The notes beneath the pieces are model-generated. The model worked only from the letters and a program-made list of their open reading frames with translations. It searched no databases and was not told where the DNA came from. Shown in pieces: positions 7,561 to 15,479 of a stretch of DNA of 26,465 bases. Source of the DNA: a virus. Within the stretch, counting starts at the first letter, position 1. Each line of letters opens with the position of its first letter. The position numbers and the translations under genes were made by a program. The stretch is taken from IMG/VR virus record IMGVR_UViG_3300036799_000088, positions 1 through 26,465 of that record; one strand, written 5' to 3'.

Positions 7561-7873
7561 CCGTCCACTCCCGCATGATCATGCCGCTGCGACCGTCGCG
7601 GCGAGTCAACGTCTGGTGCCCCGCCTCCGAACAACCCTCCGCGATCCCTTCGAGTACCAGCAGGTCAGGCACGACCACCATGGAGCCCGGCGTGCCCCGC
7701 ATGCACCCACACGTACAGATGATCACCTGCTCCCGTTCATCGGGCACCGTGCCCAGCAGGGTGACCGCGATGTCAAACTGCAACGCCGCATCCAGCGCGA
7801 CGTGCTGTGCCCGCGCCAGGCGCGGTGCCGGCAGATCAGCGGCAGGAATGTAGGAGAAACCCTCAATGGTCAC
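7553..7873 (-). CDS. Hypothetical protein
   Basis: 106 residues. GTG 7873 overlaps the helicase stop by 4 nt (GTGA). The middle is beta-rich with a CTCGC cluster around residues 53-57, followed by a VVVPDLLVLEG segment. No family recognised. The tight coupling to the helicase upstream and the 8-nt overlap with the nuclease downstream support a real gene. Confidence 0.7.
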   Translation of the reverse strand: MTIEGFSYIPAADLPAPRLARAQHVALDAALQFDIAVTLLGTVPDEREQVIICTCGCMRGTPGSMVVVPDLLVLEGIAEGCSEAGHQTLTRRDGRSGMIMREWTGG

Positions 7874-9594
7874 CGGACCTCCATCTCACGCGGGCACAGC
7901 ACGCCGTCAGGGATGTGGCGCTCGGTAGATCCCAGCACGACGCAGGCTTCCTTCGCTCGGGTTAACCCGACGTAGAACTGGCGCACAGTGTGATCACGAG
8001 CCCGGCCACCACGCACCCACTCACCCCAGCCGGCACCCGACACCGACGGGCACAGGTACACCACATCGGCCTGACCACCCTTCACCGAGTGGATGGTGCC
8101 CACCGTGACCGGCGCGGGATCCATCAACGCCGCCGGACCGTGCGCGCGGGCCACCTCCGCCGGATAGCCCACCTTGTCGGCGTATTTGTTCGCCACCGAC
8201 TCCAGCAGCCATCCCAGCTCCGGTTCGGTCGCCCGCACCAGCGCGTCCTCACTGGCGAACAGGGCCTCAACCTGGGCGATGCTCAACTCACCGGCCGGCA
8301 GCATCTTCATCGCCGTCTTCGCGCCCCGCGCCAGGCCGGCGTCGGTGCGGACCAGCTCAAGCCAGGCGCGCACGTCGTCACCGGTCCACAGCCGTGACCG
8401 GTCGCCCAGCGCGCGCTCGTCGAGGACGAGGTAGCGAAACAGCCGCTCGGCCGTGGTCATGCCCTTAGCGGCCCGCAGCGGGTTCCACCTGCTCTCCAGG
8501 GGCCGGTAACGATTGGCGAACGGCACCCCGAGCTTGCGCAGGTTCGACACCAGCACTCGCAGCATGTACTCACACGCCGCGATCACCATCACTTGGCGGC
8601 CGGCGTGCGCGTCGCGGGCGATCGCTTCAGCGGTGCGCATGGATTCGATGGGGTGCGACACGGAGTAGGTCTGCCCGTCGACGTCACGGGGGCGGTAGGG
8701 CTTGTCGCGGCGGTGACTGCACAGTTCAATCCAGGTTTGCGCCACGGTGTGCAGCGACGCGGGGATGCGCCAGGACTGATCGAGCACCCGGTCGGTGATG
8801 TCGACACCGAGCTGCGGGCCACCGTCGAGGCCAGTGCCCAGGGACAGGATCGGGTCGGCGTTGCCGCCGCGCCAGCCCATGATGGCCTGATCGTCGTCCA
8901 GGGCGAGCACGGTGCGGTCAGCGTGGGCACCCCAGGCGAGCACGAGCGCGGTCTCCAGTGGGGTCATGTCCTGGGCCTCATCGGAGATGATCACCTTGGG
9001 ACTGCCGGGCGCGCGTTCACCGTCCATGGCGCGAGCCAGCGCGACCTGGATCATGTCGGTGAAGTCGATCGCTCCCGTGTCGCGCTTCCAGCCCTCCCAG
9101 TGCTGGGCGAACTCGCGCACCGCCGCCGGCATGTCGGCGACCGGGATCAGCTGGGAGCGGGCCATGTCGTAGGCGGCGATCAGCTCGTCGCCACCATCAC
9201 CACCGGGACCCATGTCGCCGACGTTGTCGGGACTGCCCCGGCGGCCGTCGGAAGTGATCCGCCAGTCGGCGCGCACGCGGGAGTTCCAATCCTTCAGCAC
9301 TTTGGCGTCTAGAGCGACGTCCGGGGTGCCGATCGCCCGGTAGGCCGCTGAGTGCAGCGTGCCCACCTGCCGGTCGGGCAGGGGCAGATCCATGCCGGCC
9401 AGGGACTTCGCGGCCGTGACGGTGAAGCTGGTAACCAGAACCGACTCCGTGCCGTGCTCGGCGACGGCATCACGGATCATGCCTTTCAGCGTGGTGGACT
9501 TCCCCGTGCCGGGCGGCCCGTAGATGCGTTCCACGTTGCCCTGTGCGAGCAGGTGAACGGTGGCTGTGGTCAGTTCGTCAAGCGGTGACGTCAT
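7870..9594 (-). CDS. UvrD/Rep-like superfamily 1 DNA helicase
   Basis: 574 residues from ATG 9594, with a GGGGG ribosome site 7 nt upstream and promoter copy b behind it. Helicase motifs appear in order: Walker A GPPGTGKST (26-34), DEAQD (205-209), DDDQAIMGWRGG (233-244), an SWRIP motif, VGTIHSVKGGQADVV and, near the C-terminus, QFYVGLTRAKE. These are the motifs of ATP-driven 3'-5' SF1A translocases. It is shorter than bacterial UvrD (~720), as is usual in phages. It probably unwinds forked or recombining DNA beside the nuclease encoded downstream. Confidence 0.9.
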   Translation of the reverse strand: MTSPLDELTTATVHLLAQGNVERIYGPPGTGKSTTLKGMIRDAVAEHGTESVLVTSFTVTAAKSLAGMDLPLPDRQVGTLHSAAYRAIGTPDVALDAKVLKDWNSRVRADWRITSDGRRGSPDNVGDMGPGGDGGDELIAAYDMARSQLIPVADMPAAVREFAQHWEGWKRDTGAIDFTDMIQVALARAMDGERAPGSPKVIISDEAQDMTPLETALVLAWGAHADRTVLALDDDQAIMGWRGGNADPILSLGTGLDGGPQLGVDITDRVLDQSWRIPASLHTVAQTWIELCSHRRDKPYRPRDVDGQTYSVSHPIESMRTAEAIARDAHAGRQVMVIAACEYMLRVLVSNLRKLGVPFANRYRPLESRWNPLRAAKGMTTAERLFRYLVLDERALGDRSRLWTGDDVRAWLELVRTDAGLARGAKTAMKMLPAGELSIAQVEALFASEDALVRATEPELGWLLESVANKYADKVGYPAEVARAHGPAALMDPAPVTVGTIHSVKGGQADVVYLCPSVSGAGWGEWVRGGRARDHTVRQFYVGLTRAKEACVVLGSTERHIPDGVLCPREMEVR

Positions 9595-9614
9595 TGAGTA
9601 CCCCCTAGTGCGGA

Positions 9615-9637
9615 CCGGAACACTACGCAGGGTATCA
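9615..9637 (-). promoter_or_regulatory. Extended -10 promoter with GTTCCGG start element (copy b)
   Basis: The minus strand reads TGA-TACCCT, 7 nt, GTTCCGG. The TGA is at once the stop codon of the upstream gene (9635-9637) and the TGN of the extended -10. The start codon of the helicase lies about 20 nt past GTTCCGG. No -35 match is seen. It heads the helicase-terminase unit. Confidence 0.75.
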
Positions 9638-10186
9638 GATAGGGGGGTATTGGGGCGGTACGATCGGCTCCCGGCCCGGCAGTGTCGCCACCGGCCGTGC
9701 CGTCATCGTCATCACATCCGGCAACAGCCCCAGCGTGGCCCACAGCACCGCATCGACGTCATCGAAACCGACCTCGATCCCCTGATTGATCCGCATGCCG
9801 GGAATACGGTTGTGCAGCTCGGGCGCAGTGATAACCACTTTGCCCAACCCACCGGGCACCAACGGGTGCACCTGATGGTTCCACTTGCCCATCATGGTCA
9901 TCTGCCGATTGGAATCGGCCACCACGATCAACCGAGACCACCCCGGCCACCCGTCCACTCGTCGTCCGTTGACCAGCCACTGGATCAACTCAGATGTCTT
10001 GCCCCGGTAGCGCGGCCGGGCGATCAACAGCGGCCCGTCGGTCCGCCGGTCAGTGCGGGGCGCCTCCACCGGGGCACCGGCCTCCAGCAGGTCAAGCAGC
10101 TCCATGAGCACCGAAGGGCACCCTTGCCCGGCGGCGAGACGTTCCGTGGCCAGCCGGGCCTCCTCGACCATCGCCCTGGGGATCAC
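9635..10186 (-). CDS. Degenerate P-loop protein
   Basis: 183 residues. GTG 10186 has GGAGGAGG upstream and a GTGA overlap with the preceding stop. ARPRYRGKTSELIQWL (~56-71) looks like a Walker A loop without the usual glycines, followed by the strand SRLIVVADS. Further on, FDDVDAVLWATLG resembles a Walker B segment and VMTMT a following sensor strand. Proteins of this build recur in actinophages without known function. The C-terminal segment also resembles the end of the terminase here (ELDAAVWAAVGLMP). ATP use is doubtful. Last gene of the fifteen-gene unit. Confidence 0.75.
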   Translation of the reverse strand: MIPRAMVEEARLATERLAAGQGCPSVLMELLDLLEAGAPVEAPRTDRRTDGPLLIARPRYRGKTSELIQWLVNGRRVDGWPGWSRLIVVADSNRQMTMMGKWNHQVHPLVPGGLGKVVITAPELHNRIPGMRINQGIEVGFDDVDAVLWATLGLLPDVMTMTARPVATLPGREPIVPPQYPPI

Positions 10187-10344
10187 TGCGCCTCCTCCGG
10201 TGTCGCCCGCTGAGTGGTGTCGCCGTCGAGTGCACCCGAAAGGACCGCTTCGTTTTTCTGCTGGGTGGCATACCAGTCGCCCCAGTTCGCCAGCAGGTCA
10301 TCGAAGATCAGCGTCGGTGCGTCCGGCGATTCAGGTTCATCCAC
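10183..10344 (-). CDS. Small acidic hypothetical protein
   Basis: 53 residues, GTG 10344 to TGA 10183. It begins VDEPESPDAPTLIFDDLL and contains ANWGDWYATQQKNEAV. The start overlaps the DUF3307 gene by 8 nt and the stop overlaps the next start (GTGA), so it exactly fills what would otherwise be a 150-nt gap. Acidic and probably helical. No family recognised. Confidence 0.7.
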   Translation of the reverse strand: MDEPESPDAPTLIFDDLLANWGDWYATQQKNEAVLSGALDGDTTQRATPEEAQ

Positions 10345-10786
10345 GCCGGGCCGCCATCACCAGCGCCGCGACGAACAGGCACCCGTGATGCAGCGCCTGA
10401 TCAGCCAGATACATGCCCTGGGGGAACTGGAACTTCACTGTCCCGCGCCGGGCGGAGACCGTCAGGTCAGCGAACCCCGGTGAGCCCGTGGCTTCGAGCA
10501 CAGCCGCGACCGGCCAGCGACGGTCGATGAACGCGTGGCTCGCAGCCGAGATCACCGTGCCGGCCAGTAGGCCCCAGCGACCGCACCGCAGTCCCGTGGT
10601 GGCCAGTACAGCGCCCACCGCGACCGCCTGGGCGCCCTGGTAGGTGGCGATGTGCCCGGCCATCGCCGACCAGTCCTTCATTTTGCGGTTCGCCTGGTGA
10701 TCGGTCTGCGCGACGTGATCCCCCACATTGTGGGCGGCCCACAAGCTCGGTAAGAGCACCGCGAACGCGAGCGGGTCAACCTTCAT
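10337..10786 (-). CDS. DUF3307-like membrane protein
   Basis: 149 residues. I chose ATG 10786 because GGAGG stands 6 nt upstream; the open frame to 10948 lies over two other genes. Conserved positions fit DUF3307: AAHNVGDHVAQTDHQANRK (17-35), a GHIATYQ His (45), SHAFIDRRW (83-91) and DQALHH (129-134). Hydrophobic segments at ~5-18, ~50-65, ~72-86 and ~133-146 suggest a multi-pass membrane protein with conserved His/Asp residues facing one side. The function of the family is unknown. It is common in actinophages and some bacteria. Confidence 0.85.
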   Translation of the reverse strand: MKVDPLAFAVLLPSLWAAHNVGDHVAQTDHQANRKMKDWSAMAGHIATYQGAQAVAVGAVLATTGLRCGRWGLLAGTVISAASHAFIDRRWPVAAVLEATGSPGFADLTVSARRGTVKFQFPQGMYLADQALHHGCLFVAALVMAARRG

Positions 10787-11024
10787 CTGGTGCCTCCAAT
10801 TTCGGCATGAAAACAAGATCACATATCGCGGCGCTGTCGCGGCGAACCAGCACGCCGTACCCGTCAGCGTCGACCTCCAGCACCATCCACCCGGTGTTGC
10901 CCAGCAGGCACGGTGCCTTAGCCCGGTAGTCCTCCCGATCGGCGTCATTCATGAACGACATCGTCGTGTGGAAATCCCCGGAGTAGCCGATGGCGGAGAA
11001 CGCCTTCGGTACCTTCACGCTCAT
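10776..11024 (-). CDS. Hypothetical protein
   Basis: 82 residues from ATG 11024, which overlaps the preceding stop as ATGA; GTG 11033 is a less likely alternative. The C-terminal half looks like a small beta domain (GWMVLEVDADGYGVLV, about residues 45-60). No recognised family. It overlaps the DUF3307 gene by 11 nt. Confidence 0.65.
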   Translation of the reverse strand: MSVKVPKAFSAIGYSGDFHTTMSFMNDADREDYRAKAPCLLGNTGWMVLEVDADGYGVLVRRDSAAICDLVFMPKLEAPDEG

Positions 11025-11293
11025 TCCCAGCACCTCTTATCCCGCCCGTGCAGCCCCATGATCCGGGCCACCGCCTGCGCGGGGGACTCCGTGGCGGGGT
11101 CGGTGAACGCCCGCATCGCCGTCGACCCGTGGATCGCACACCACGACATCCCGTGCACGACCAGCATGGCGGGCCGCTCGGAGATCTCCAGCGGCGCTGA
11201 CTCGTGGTAGGCGCAGCCCACGCACACCCAACCGTGCCCACTGGCCGACCACACCGCACCGTTGACCGGGACCTCCGGCGCCGGGCCGGTCAC
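11021..11293 (-). CDS. Small Cys/His protein, putative zinc binder
   Basis: 90 residues from GTG 11293 (GTGA overlap); GTG 11302 is possible. CVGC at 24-27 and CAIH at 52-55 give a C-x2-C ... C-x2-H pattern suited to one zinc ion. The C-terminal part is helical (AQAVARIMGL). No family recognised. One of a series of small Cys-rich proteins in this unit. Confidence 0.65.
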   Translation of the reverse strand: MTGPAPEVPVNGAVWSASGHGWVCVGCAYHESAPLEISERPAMLVVHGMSWCAIHGSTAMRAFTDPATESPAQAVARIMGLHGRDKRCWE

Positions 11294-11781
11294 GCCGCCC
11301 ACCGCTTATTGCCGGCCAGGTTCAGGTCGCACCGGACCTGCCACACTTCTCGGCCAACCCGCTCCTGTTCGTGGATCGGTGCCATCACCAACCGCGCCGC
11401 TAACACGGCGTCGCGCGGCACCGGCATCAGCCCGTCGCCTTTGCGGGTCTTCCAGGCCCGCGCGATGCCGCAGATCGCCGAGTGCAGCGCGTTGGAGCGG
11501 AACGTGAGGTCTTCGCCCCAGTGTTCCTCCAGCTCCTCCCGGACCCCGCCGTAGAGGTAGCCGCCGCACACCACGACCAGCCACTGCGCTGCCGTGTCGC
11601 AATGCGCGCACACGTGGAAGACGTCCCAGCGGTCCGAGTCCGGCCCCAGGCCAGTCGCGTAGTGGTACCGCTCGCCCTTGGCGATGGTCCGGTCGCACTC
11701 ATAGCACTTGTGCGGCTTGCGGGCGGTGCGCTTGGCCTCCCGGTAGATCTTCCACGGGTCACAGTCCTGGATGCGGCACAT
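11290..11781 (-). CDS. Zinc-finger-like protein
   Basis: 163 residues from ATG 11781, sharing one base with the preceding stop (TGATG). CYEC (26-29) and CAHC (58-61) bracket a GERYHYATG strand, giving a four-Cys zinc site of a type seen often in actinophage proteins. The C-terminal two thirds are helical and basic, with Trp residues. DNA or RNA contact is plausible but not shown. Confidence 0.7.
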   Translation of the reverse strand: MCRIQDCDPWKIYREAKRTARKPHKCYECDRTIAKGERYHYATGLGPDSDRWDVFHVCAHCDTAAQWLVVVCGGYLYGGVREELEEHWGEDLTFRSNALHSAICGIARAWKTRKGDGLMPVPRDAVLAARLVMAPIHEQERVGREVWQVRCDLNLAGNKRWAA

Positions 11782-12461
11782 CAGCCGGCCCCCGCCCCGC
11801 ACTGGATCATGGTCATGCAGTGGCCCCGGACGTCCTCACCGCGCACGTTGGACTGGCACGCGTCGTCGCCGTGGATGACCACACCCAGCCGGTGATGCCG
11901 CCACCCGATGCCGATGATGGGCTTACCGCAGACATCGCAGTTCAGGGCAGCGACCGTCCGCCAACCCCGCGTGAAAATCACGTCAGCCTTGTCGGTAACC
12001 GCACTGGTCAGGTTGACGCCGGACTGCTCAGCGTGGGAGCGGATCGCGAGCACCACCCGAACCATGGCGATCCCCACCGCGCTCCACTCACCCGGCCGCC
12101 GAGCGTGCCCCAGTGCCCGGCGCAACGGCTGGGCGAGCTGGGCGATGTAGTAGCCAGGCAACTGGTCTGCGTACAGCGATTCCGGCTTCGCCCCGTCGGT
12201 CCACGCCGCAAGCTCCGCATCAAGGTCAAGCTGTGGGAGGTAGTGGTTCAGCAGATAGACGGTGATCAATGCATCGGCGAACTCGTCACGCAGTTCCCGA
12301 ATCGTCCCGTCCCGTATCGCCTGCTTCAGCTCGTCGCCCTCCTCGACCAGCGACATGAACTGGCGCAACGCCATCTCGCCGGCCGGCGCAGGGAACTCTT
12401 GGCCCACACTGCGGGCGATGTTGGCCGCCAGTGCGGTCATGTTCATGGTGGTAGTAGCCAT
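11781..12461 (-). CDS. MazG-like NTP pyrophosphohydrolase with C-terminal Cys/His module
   Basis: 226 residues from ATG 12461 (TGATG overlap, GAGG upstream). The helical first part carries the metal-binding pattern of MazG/all-alpha NTP pyrophosphatases: VEEGDEL (Glu40, Glu41, Glu44) and DEFADAL (Glu60, Asp63). Such enzymes hydrolyse (d)NTPs or related nucleotides to monophosphates. After residue 172 a separate module has CDVC (175-178), His189/190, His197, Cys202, His214 and Cys215, probably a zinc fold. This tail is unusual for MazG proteins. The neighbour is a DUF1643 protein. Confidence 0.75.
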   Translation of the reverse strand: MATTTMNMTALAANIARSVGQEFPAPAGEMALRQFMSLVEEGDELKQAIRDGTIRELRDEFADALITVYLLNHYLPQLDLDAELAAWTDGAKPESLYADQLPGYYIAQLAQPLRRALGHARRPGEWSAVGIAMVRVVLAIRSHAEQSGVNLTSAVTDKADVIFTRGWRTVAALNCDVCGKPIIGIGWRHHRLGVVIHGDDACQSNVRGEDVRGHCMTMIQCGAGAG

Positions 12462-12991
12462 CAGGGCCTCGATCCGAAGGTCACAAGCCCGGTCGCATAC
12501 CCCAAGGTCAGGGGATGCTTGGGTTCGCCCGACTTCACGGTGCCCAGGCACATCGGCGGCCGGGGACTATGACGCCAGATCCTCGCGGTCACCTCCGGCG
12601 CGCGGGTCGCTGCGTAGGGCGTCGCACCCCACCCGCACACCACGAGCGCGGCGCCGCGCACTGCCAGGCTGATGTAGTGATCGTTTTCCGGCCCCACAGC
12701 GTCAATGCCGGGGACGAGGAGGGCTTTCGGGCTACGGGAACGCCAGGCGAACAGGTTGACGACAGTGATGCCGCCGCACTTCCATGACATCGCGAAGCCC
12801 ATGCACTTACGGATCGTGGCGTCATCGGAACGCGCATCAGCAGTGCTCGGATTCAGCATGACCCACACGCAGTAGGGCAGTCGGGGATCCCACACCCGAG
12901 TGAGCTGATAGCGGTACTCCCGGCTCTCGCCCCGGATCACGGCGTCTTTGCACACCAAGTGCGGTGGCGGTTGCATAGTCGTTGTAGTCAT
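12461..12991 (-). CDS. DUF1643 family protein
   Basis: 176 residues from ATG 12991 (ATGA overlap; ATG 13000 is an alternative). It follows the DUF1643 pattern closely: MLNPSTAD (45-52), DDATIRKCMGFA (56-67), ITVVNLFAWRS (75-85), ENDHYI (102-107), a GWGA motif and a C-terminal LGTVKSGEPKHPLTL. The family is widespread in phages and bacteria and has no established activity; conserved Asn/Asp/Trp residues suggest an enzyme. Its position beside the MazG-like gene hints at nucleotide-related work. Confidence 0.9.
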   Translation of the reverse strand: MTTTTMQPPPHLVCKDAVIRGESREYRYQLTRVWDPRLPYCVWVMLNPSTADARSDDATIRKCMGFAMSWKCGGITVVNLFAWRSRSPKALLVPGIDAVGPENDHYISLAVRGAALVVCGWGATPYAATRAPEVTARIWRHSPRPPMCLGTVKSGEPKHPLTLGYATGLVTFGSRP

Positions 12992-13146
12992 CGTTTCCAT
13001 CCCGCCCGTTTCCGGGCTGTCCTTTTGTTCCGTCCGGTTACCTGCTGGGCGTGGGGTGGCACCTTGCCGCACTTATTGGTGACCAGATGGTCACGGGCAT
13101 ACCCGGCGGCATGAAACGGTTCCTGGCAATACGGGCAAGCATTCAC
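12988..13146 (-). CDS. 52-residue zinc-finger-like basic protein
   Basis: GTG 13146 overlaps the stop of the nuclease gene (GTGA) and the gene ends with ATGA into the DUF1643 gene, so it is locked in on both sides. CPYC (4-7), His20 and Cys26 form a C-x2-C ... H-x5-C finger. The C-terminal half, ending KRTARKRAGWKR, is strongly basic. A small nucleic-acid-binding protein is likely; no partner is indicated. Confidence 0.75.
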   Translation of the reverse strand: MNACPYCQEPFHAAGYARDHLVTNKCGKVPPHAQQVTGRNKRTARKRAGWKR

Positions 13147-13958
13147 AGCACCGACGCCTCCGTCGCTCGCTGACCATCCGGACCGGGCGTCGGTAGGGCG
13201 CTGCCCGTCGGGGCGAACGCCGGGCAGTAGGCCCGCACCTTGCACTCCGCGCACACCGCGCCCGGCGTCGGCGTAAACCTCGTATCGACCTCCGCTTGCC
13301 GGGCCGTGGCGGCCACCGCCGAGCCCGCCGTGCGGGCAGCGGTGACGTTGATCGGCGCGGACACCGCGACCGCAGCGTTGATCGACGCGATCTCGATGTC
13401 GATCCGCTTCGGGGCGTAGGTGCGGCCCGCGCACAACGCACCCAGCGCGAGCTGGCGGTTGCGCTGCAAGTCCCGAGACCGGGGTAGCTCAACGGTGGAT
13501 TTCCAGTCCCGCACCACCAGCACCTCGGCCCGCTCGTAGAGCACATCGGCCCGGTAGATGATCGGCACCCCGTCGACGGTGATCTCCATGTTGACCTCAG
13601 TGCCGATCACGAAGTCACCGGGCTGGGGCCCTAAGTAGTTCAGCGCGCGCATCACCGTGTCGTAAGCCTCGTCGAGATCTAGGGTGTCCTCGACGTTCGC
13701 GCGGATCGCCGCTTCGATGATGGCGGAGTCGACAACATCACCGACCCGGCGATGGGTCACCACCGGGGCCAGCCACCGCCGCCGGCAGTCATCCCACTGG
13801 GCGTAGCCGACGGCCAGCCCCGCGTGCATCACAATCCCCCGCGCGCTTTCAGCGGTGTCCTCGGGCTCAACATTGGCGACGTTGTGCAGCCACCACGCGC
13901 GCGGGCACCCGCTGTAGAGCCGGTGCGCGGACACGCTCCAGGGTCGACGTAGCGTCAT
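13143..13958 (-). CDS. Cas4/RecB-like PDDEXK exonuclease with Fe-S cluster motif
   Basis: 271 residues from ATG 13958 (ATGA overlap). SAHRLYSGCPRAWW (10-23) gives the first Cys (18), and CAECKVRAYC (236-245) the other three (236, 239, 245): the four-Cys pattern of the 4Fe-4S cluster in Cas4/AddB nucleases. Active-site candidates are His45 (GIVMH), Glu121, Asp138 (YRADV) and DWK (151-153). The family resects DNA ends. No CRISPR genes are nearby, so a role in phage recombination or end processing is more likely than adaptation. Confidence 0.9.
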   Translation of the reverse strand: MTLRRPWSVSAHRLYSGCPRAWWLHNVANVEPEDTAESARGIVMHAGLAVGYAQWDDCRRRWLAPVVTHRRVGDVVDSAIIEAAIRANVEDTLDLDEAYDTVMRALNYLGPQPGDFVIGTEVNMEITVDGVPIIYRADVLYERAEVLVVRDWKSTVELPRSRDLQRNRQLALGALCAGRTYAPKRIDIEIASINAAVAVSAPINVTAARTAGSAVAATARQAEVDTRFTPTPGAVCAECKVRAYCPAFAPTGSALPTPGPDGQRATEASVL

Positions 13959-14392
13959 CGCAGGATGCACCCCCGGTGCGGGGTGCTGTGATAGCCCCGC
14001 GTCGGGTCGCACCGGTCATTGTCGGCACCGAACTCGGCCTGCTCAACCAGGCGGGCCTGCGCCCACCGCAGCGCGGCGGCGTAGTCGGCACCAGCATCGG
14101 GAGAACTGAGATCACTCAACGTCGTCCCGGTCACCCGGTGATCAATCCACCAGGTTCGGTCGACCACAGTGACGTCGACCGTCCCGAACGTGGCGCACAG
14201 CGCCCCGCCGGCCGTGATCCGCACATCAGTGGGCTGGGTTAAGGCCAGCACCGCGAATCCCGCGTCTTCCAGGGTGGACAGCACGAAAGCGGCTATCTCC
14301 TCTGAGGTGGCAGGGACCTCCTCACCGCGCATGAACCTGCGCATGCGGATCGAGAACGCGTTCGCCAAGACTTCCGCTGGGGTCGGACTCAC
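13955..14392 (-). CDS. Hypothetical protein
   Basis: 145 residues from GTG 14392 (GTGA overlap). The N-terminal half is helical (EEIAAFVLSTLEDAGFAVLAL, ~43-63) and followed by beta strands (FGTVDVTVVDRTWWIDH). A C-terminal stretch has Cys and His residues (CDPTRGYHSTPHRGC). No family recognised. It is joined to the nuclease gene by an ATGA overlap. Confidence 0.65.
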   Translation of the reverse strand: MSPTPAEVLANAFSIRMRRFMRGEEVPATSEEIAAFVLSTLEDAGFAVLALTQPTDVRITAGGALCATFGTVDVTVVDRTWWIDHRVTGTTLSDLSSPDAGADYAAALRWAQARLVEQAEFGADNDRCDPTRGYHSTPHRGCILR

Positions 14393-14736
14393 GCTCTCAC
14401 TCCGGCTTCCTGATCGACGTCTGACCATTCGTGGGTGTCGTAGCCGTCGAGGTCGTCGATGCGAACACCACGGTGCGGCAGCGGGTGTTCAGCGTCGAGT
14501 AAGCAGCAGTAGCGGCGCTTACGGATCACCACATCCTCGTAATGGGTGAATGGTGATCGCTCAGTGAGGCACTGCGGAATCTCGTGGTTGGCTCGGAAAC
14601 CGTCGCGACCTTCCTTTGGCCAGGACAGCTGGCAGTTGCCACAGTCGAAGTAGCCATCTTCGTAGTTGGTCTCCTCCCCGCACAGGGCACACGGGGGGCA
14701 GGAGAACTCCAGGTCAGGTATGGCTGGTGTCGACAT
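14389..14736 (-). CDS. Small zinc-ribbon-like protein
   Basis: 115 residues from ATG 14736, with GGAGGG upstream. Cys13, Cys16 and Cys19 and then CGNC (32-35) make a zinc-ribbon-like N-terminus. The rest is acidic with several His and Tyr residues. It overlaps the upstream gene by 23 nt, the largest overlap in this unit. Function unknown. Confidence 0.7.
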   Translation of the reverse strand: MSTPAIPDLEFSCPPCALCGEETNYEDGYFDCGNCQLSWPKEGRDGFRANHEIPQCLTERSPFTHYEDVVIRKRRYCCLLDAEHPLPHRGVRIDDLDGYDTHEWSDVDQEAGVRA

Positions 14737-14974
14737 CGAGGCCCTCCTTAGCGTTGAAAGTGATCGCGAACAGGCCCATGCCGGGTAGCTGTTGCTGACC
14801 GGGCAGGGGTGTCACCACGGGCATGCCGCCGCGACGGCGCAGCTCCACGATCAGGTTCTCGATCACGATCACCTCGTCGAGGTCACTCATGCACTGCGCC
14901 CGCTCCAGGTACTCCACGAGGTCGCGCATCACCGCCCCGCGCGCCTTGCGTAGCCGCTCGCGTTTACTCGCCAT
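14714..14974 (-). CDS. Small protein with basic helical N-terminus
   Basis: 86 residues from ATG 14974; GTG 14983 is an alternative. The first 13 residues (ASKRERLRKAR) are very basic, then an acidic helix follows (VMRDLVEYLERAQCMSDLDEV) and a Gln/Pro/Gly-rich linker. No family recognised. It overlaps both neighbours (11 and 23 nt). Confidence 0.65.
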   Translation of the reverse strand: MASKRERLRKARGAVMRDLVEYLERAQCMSDLDEVIVIENLIVELRRRGGMPVVTPLPGQQQLPGMGLFAITFNAKEGLDVDTSHT

Positions 14975-15479
14975 CAAGAGCACCCAGGGCTTTCAGTAGT
15001 GGTTCGGTCGCCGTCTGCACCGACGGGGGGACACCCTTGAACAGGGGCACGATGTAGTCGGCGTGGAGCTTGAACCGTTCCTGGCGGGTCGGGTTGATGG
15101 GGTACTGGAAGGCCCACGTGCGGGCGCCCACGTTGACCAGCAGGATCCGGTCGGTGTCGGCCATGCCACCGCAGATGGGCAGGACCCGCACCCGGTAGGC
15201 GGCACCGTTGCCGGGGCACCAGTCGCGCCATTCCGACCGCGCCCGATCCAGGGTGAACTCTGGGCTGCGGGAGATCAGGTCCGCGACGTGGGCTTGATGC
15301 TGGCGCTGCGCTCTGGCCGATCCGCCCCGCGACGGGGGCAGTAGCACCTCAGTGCCTCTCCAGCCGCACTGGCACGCGGGTGTCGTCGCGAACGCGTGAC
15401 TGCCGGTCTTGCCGGTCTTGCCCAGATCGCGCCGGTCGGGGCGCTCGGCGTGACCGGGCAGGACGTCGCGTCGCTTCAT
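14964..15479 (-). CDS. Hypothetical protein with Cys/His N-terminal motif
   Basis: 171 residues from ATG 15479, overlapping the RapZ-like stop (ATGA). CQCGW (36-40) and the His residues in QRQHQAHVADL (~60-70) form a compact C-x-C ... H-x2-H pattern common in actinophage proteins. The C-terminal half is a mixed alpha/beta region with RILLVNVGARTWAFQY. The fold is not recognised beyond this. Confidence 0.65.
   Translation of the reverse strand: MKRRDVLPGHAERPDRRDLGKTGKTGSHAFATTPACQCGWRGTEVLLPPSRGGSARAQRQHQAHVADLISRSPEFTLDRARSEWRDWCPGNGAAYRVRVLPICGGMADTDRILLVNVGARTWAFQYPINPTRQERFKLHADYIVPLFKGVPPSVQTATEPLLKALGALDGE

Noticed and set aside
9599-9649. TACCCCCT / AGGGGGGTA complementary runs around promoter copy b
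   Set aside because: One arm is the ribosome site and the other lies upstream of the predicted transcript start, so they would not be in the same promoter-b RNA; C/G runs are common here.
13143-13958. Cas4-like nuclease as evidence of a CRISPR system
   Set aside because: No Cas1, Cas2 or direct-repeat array is present; such nucleases are common in phage recombination modules.
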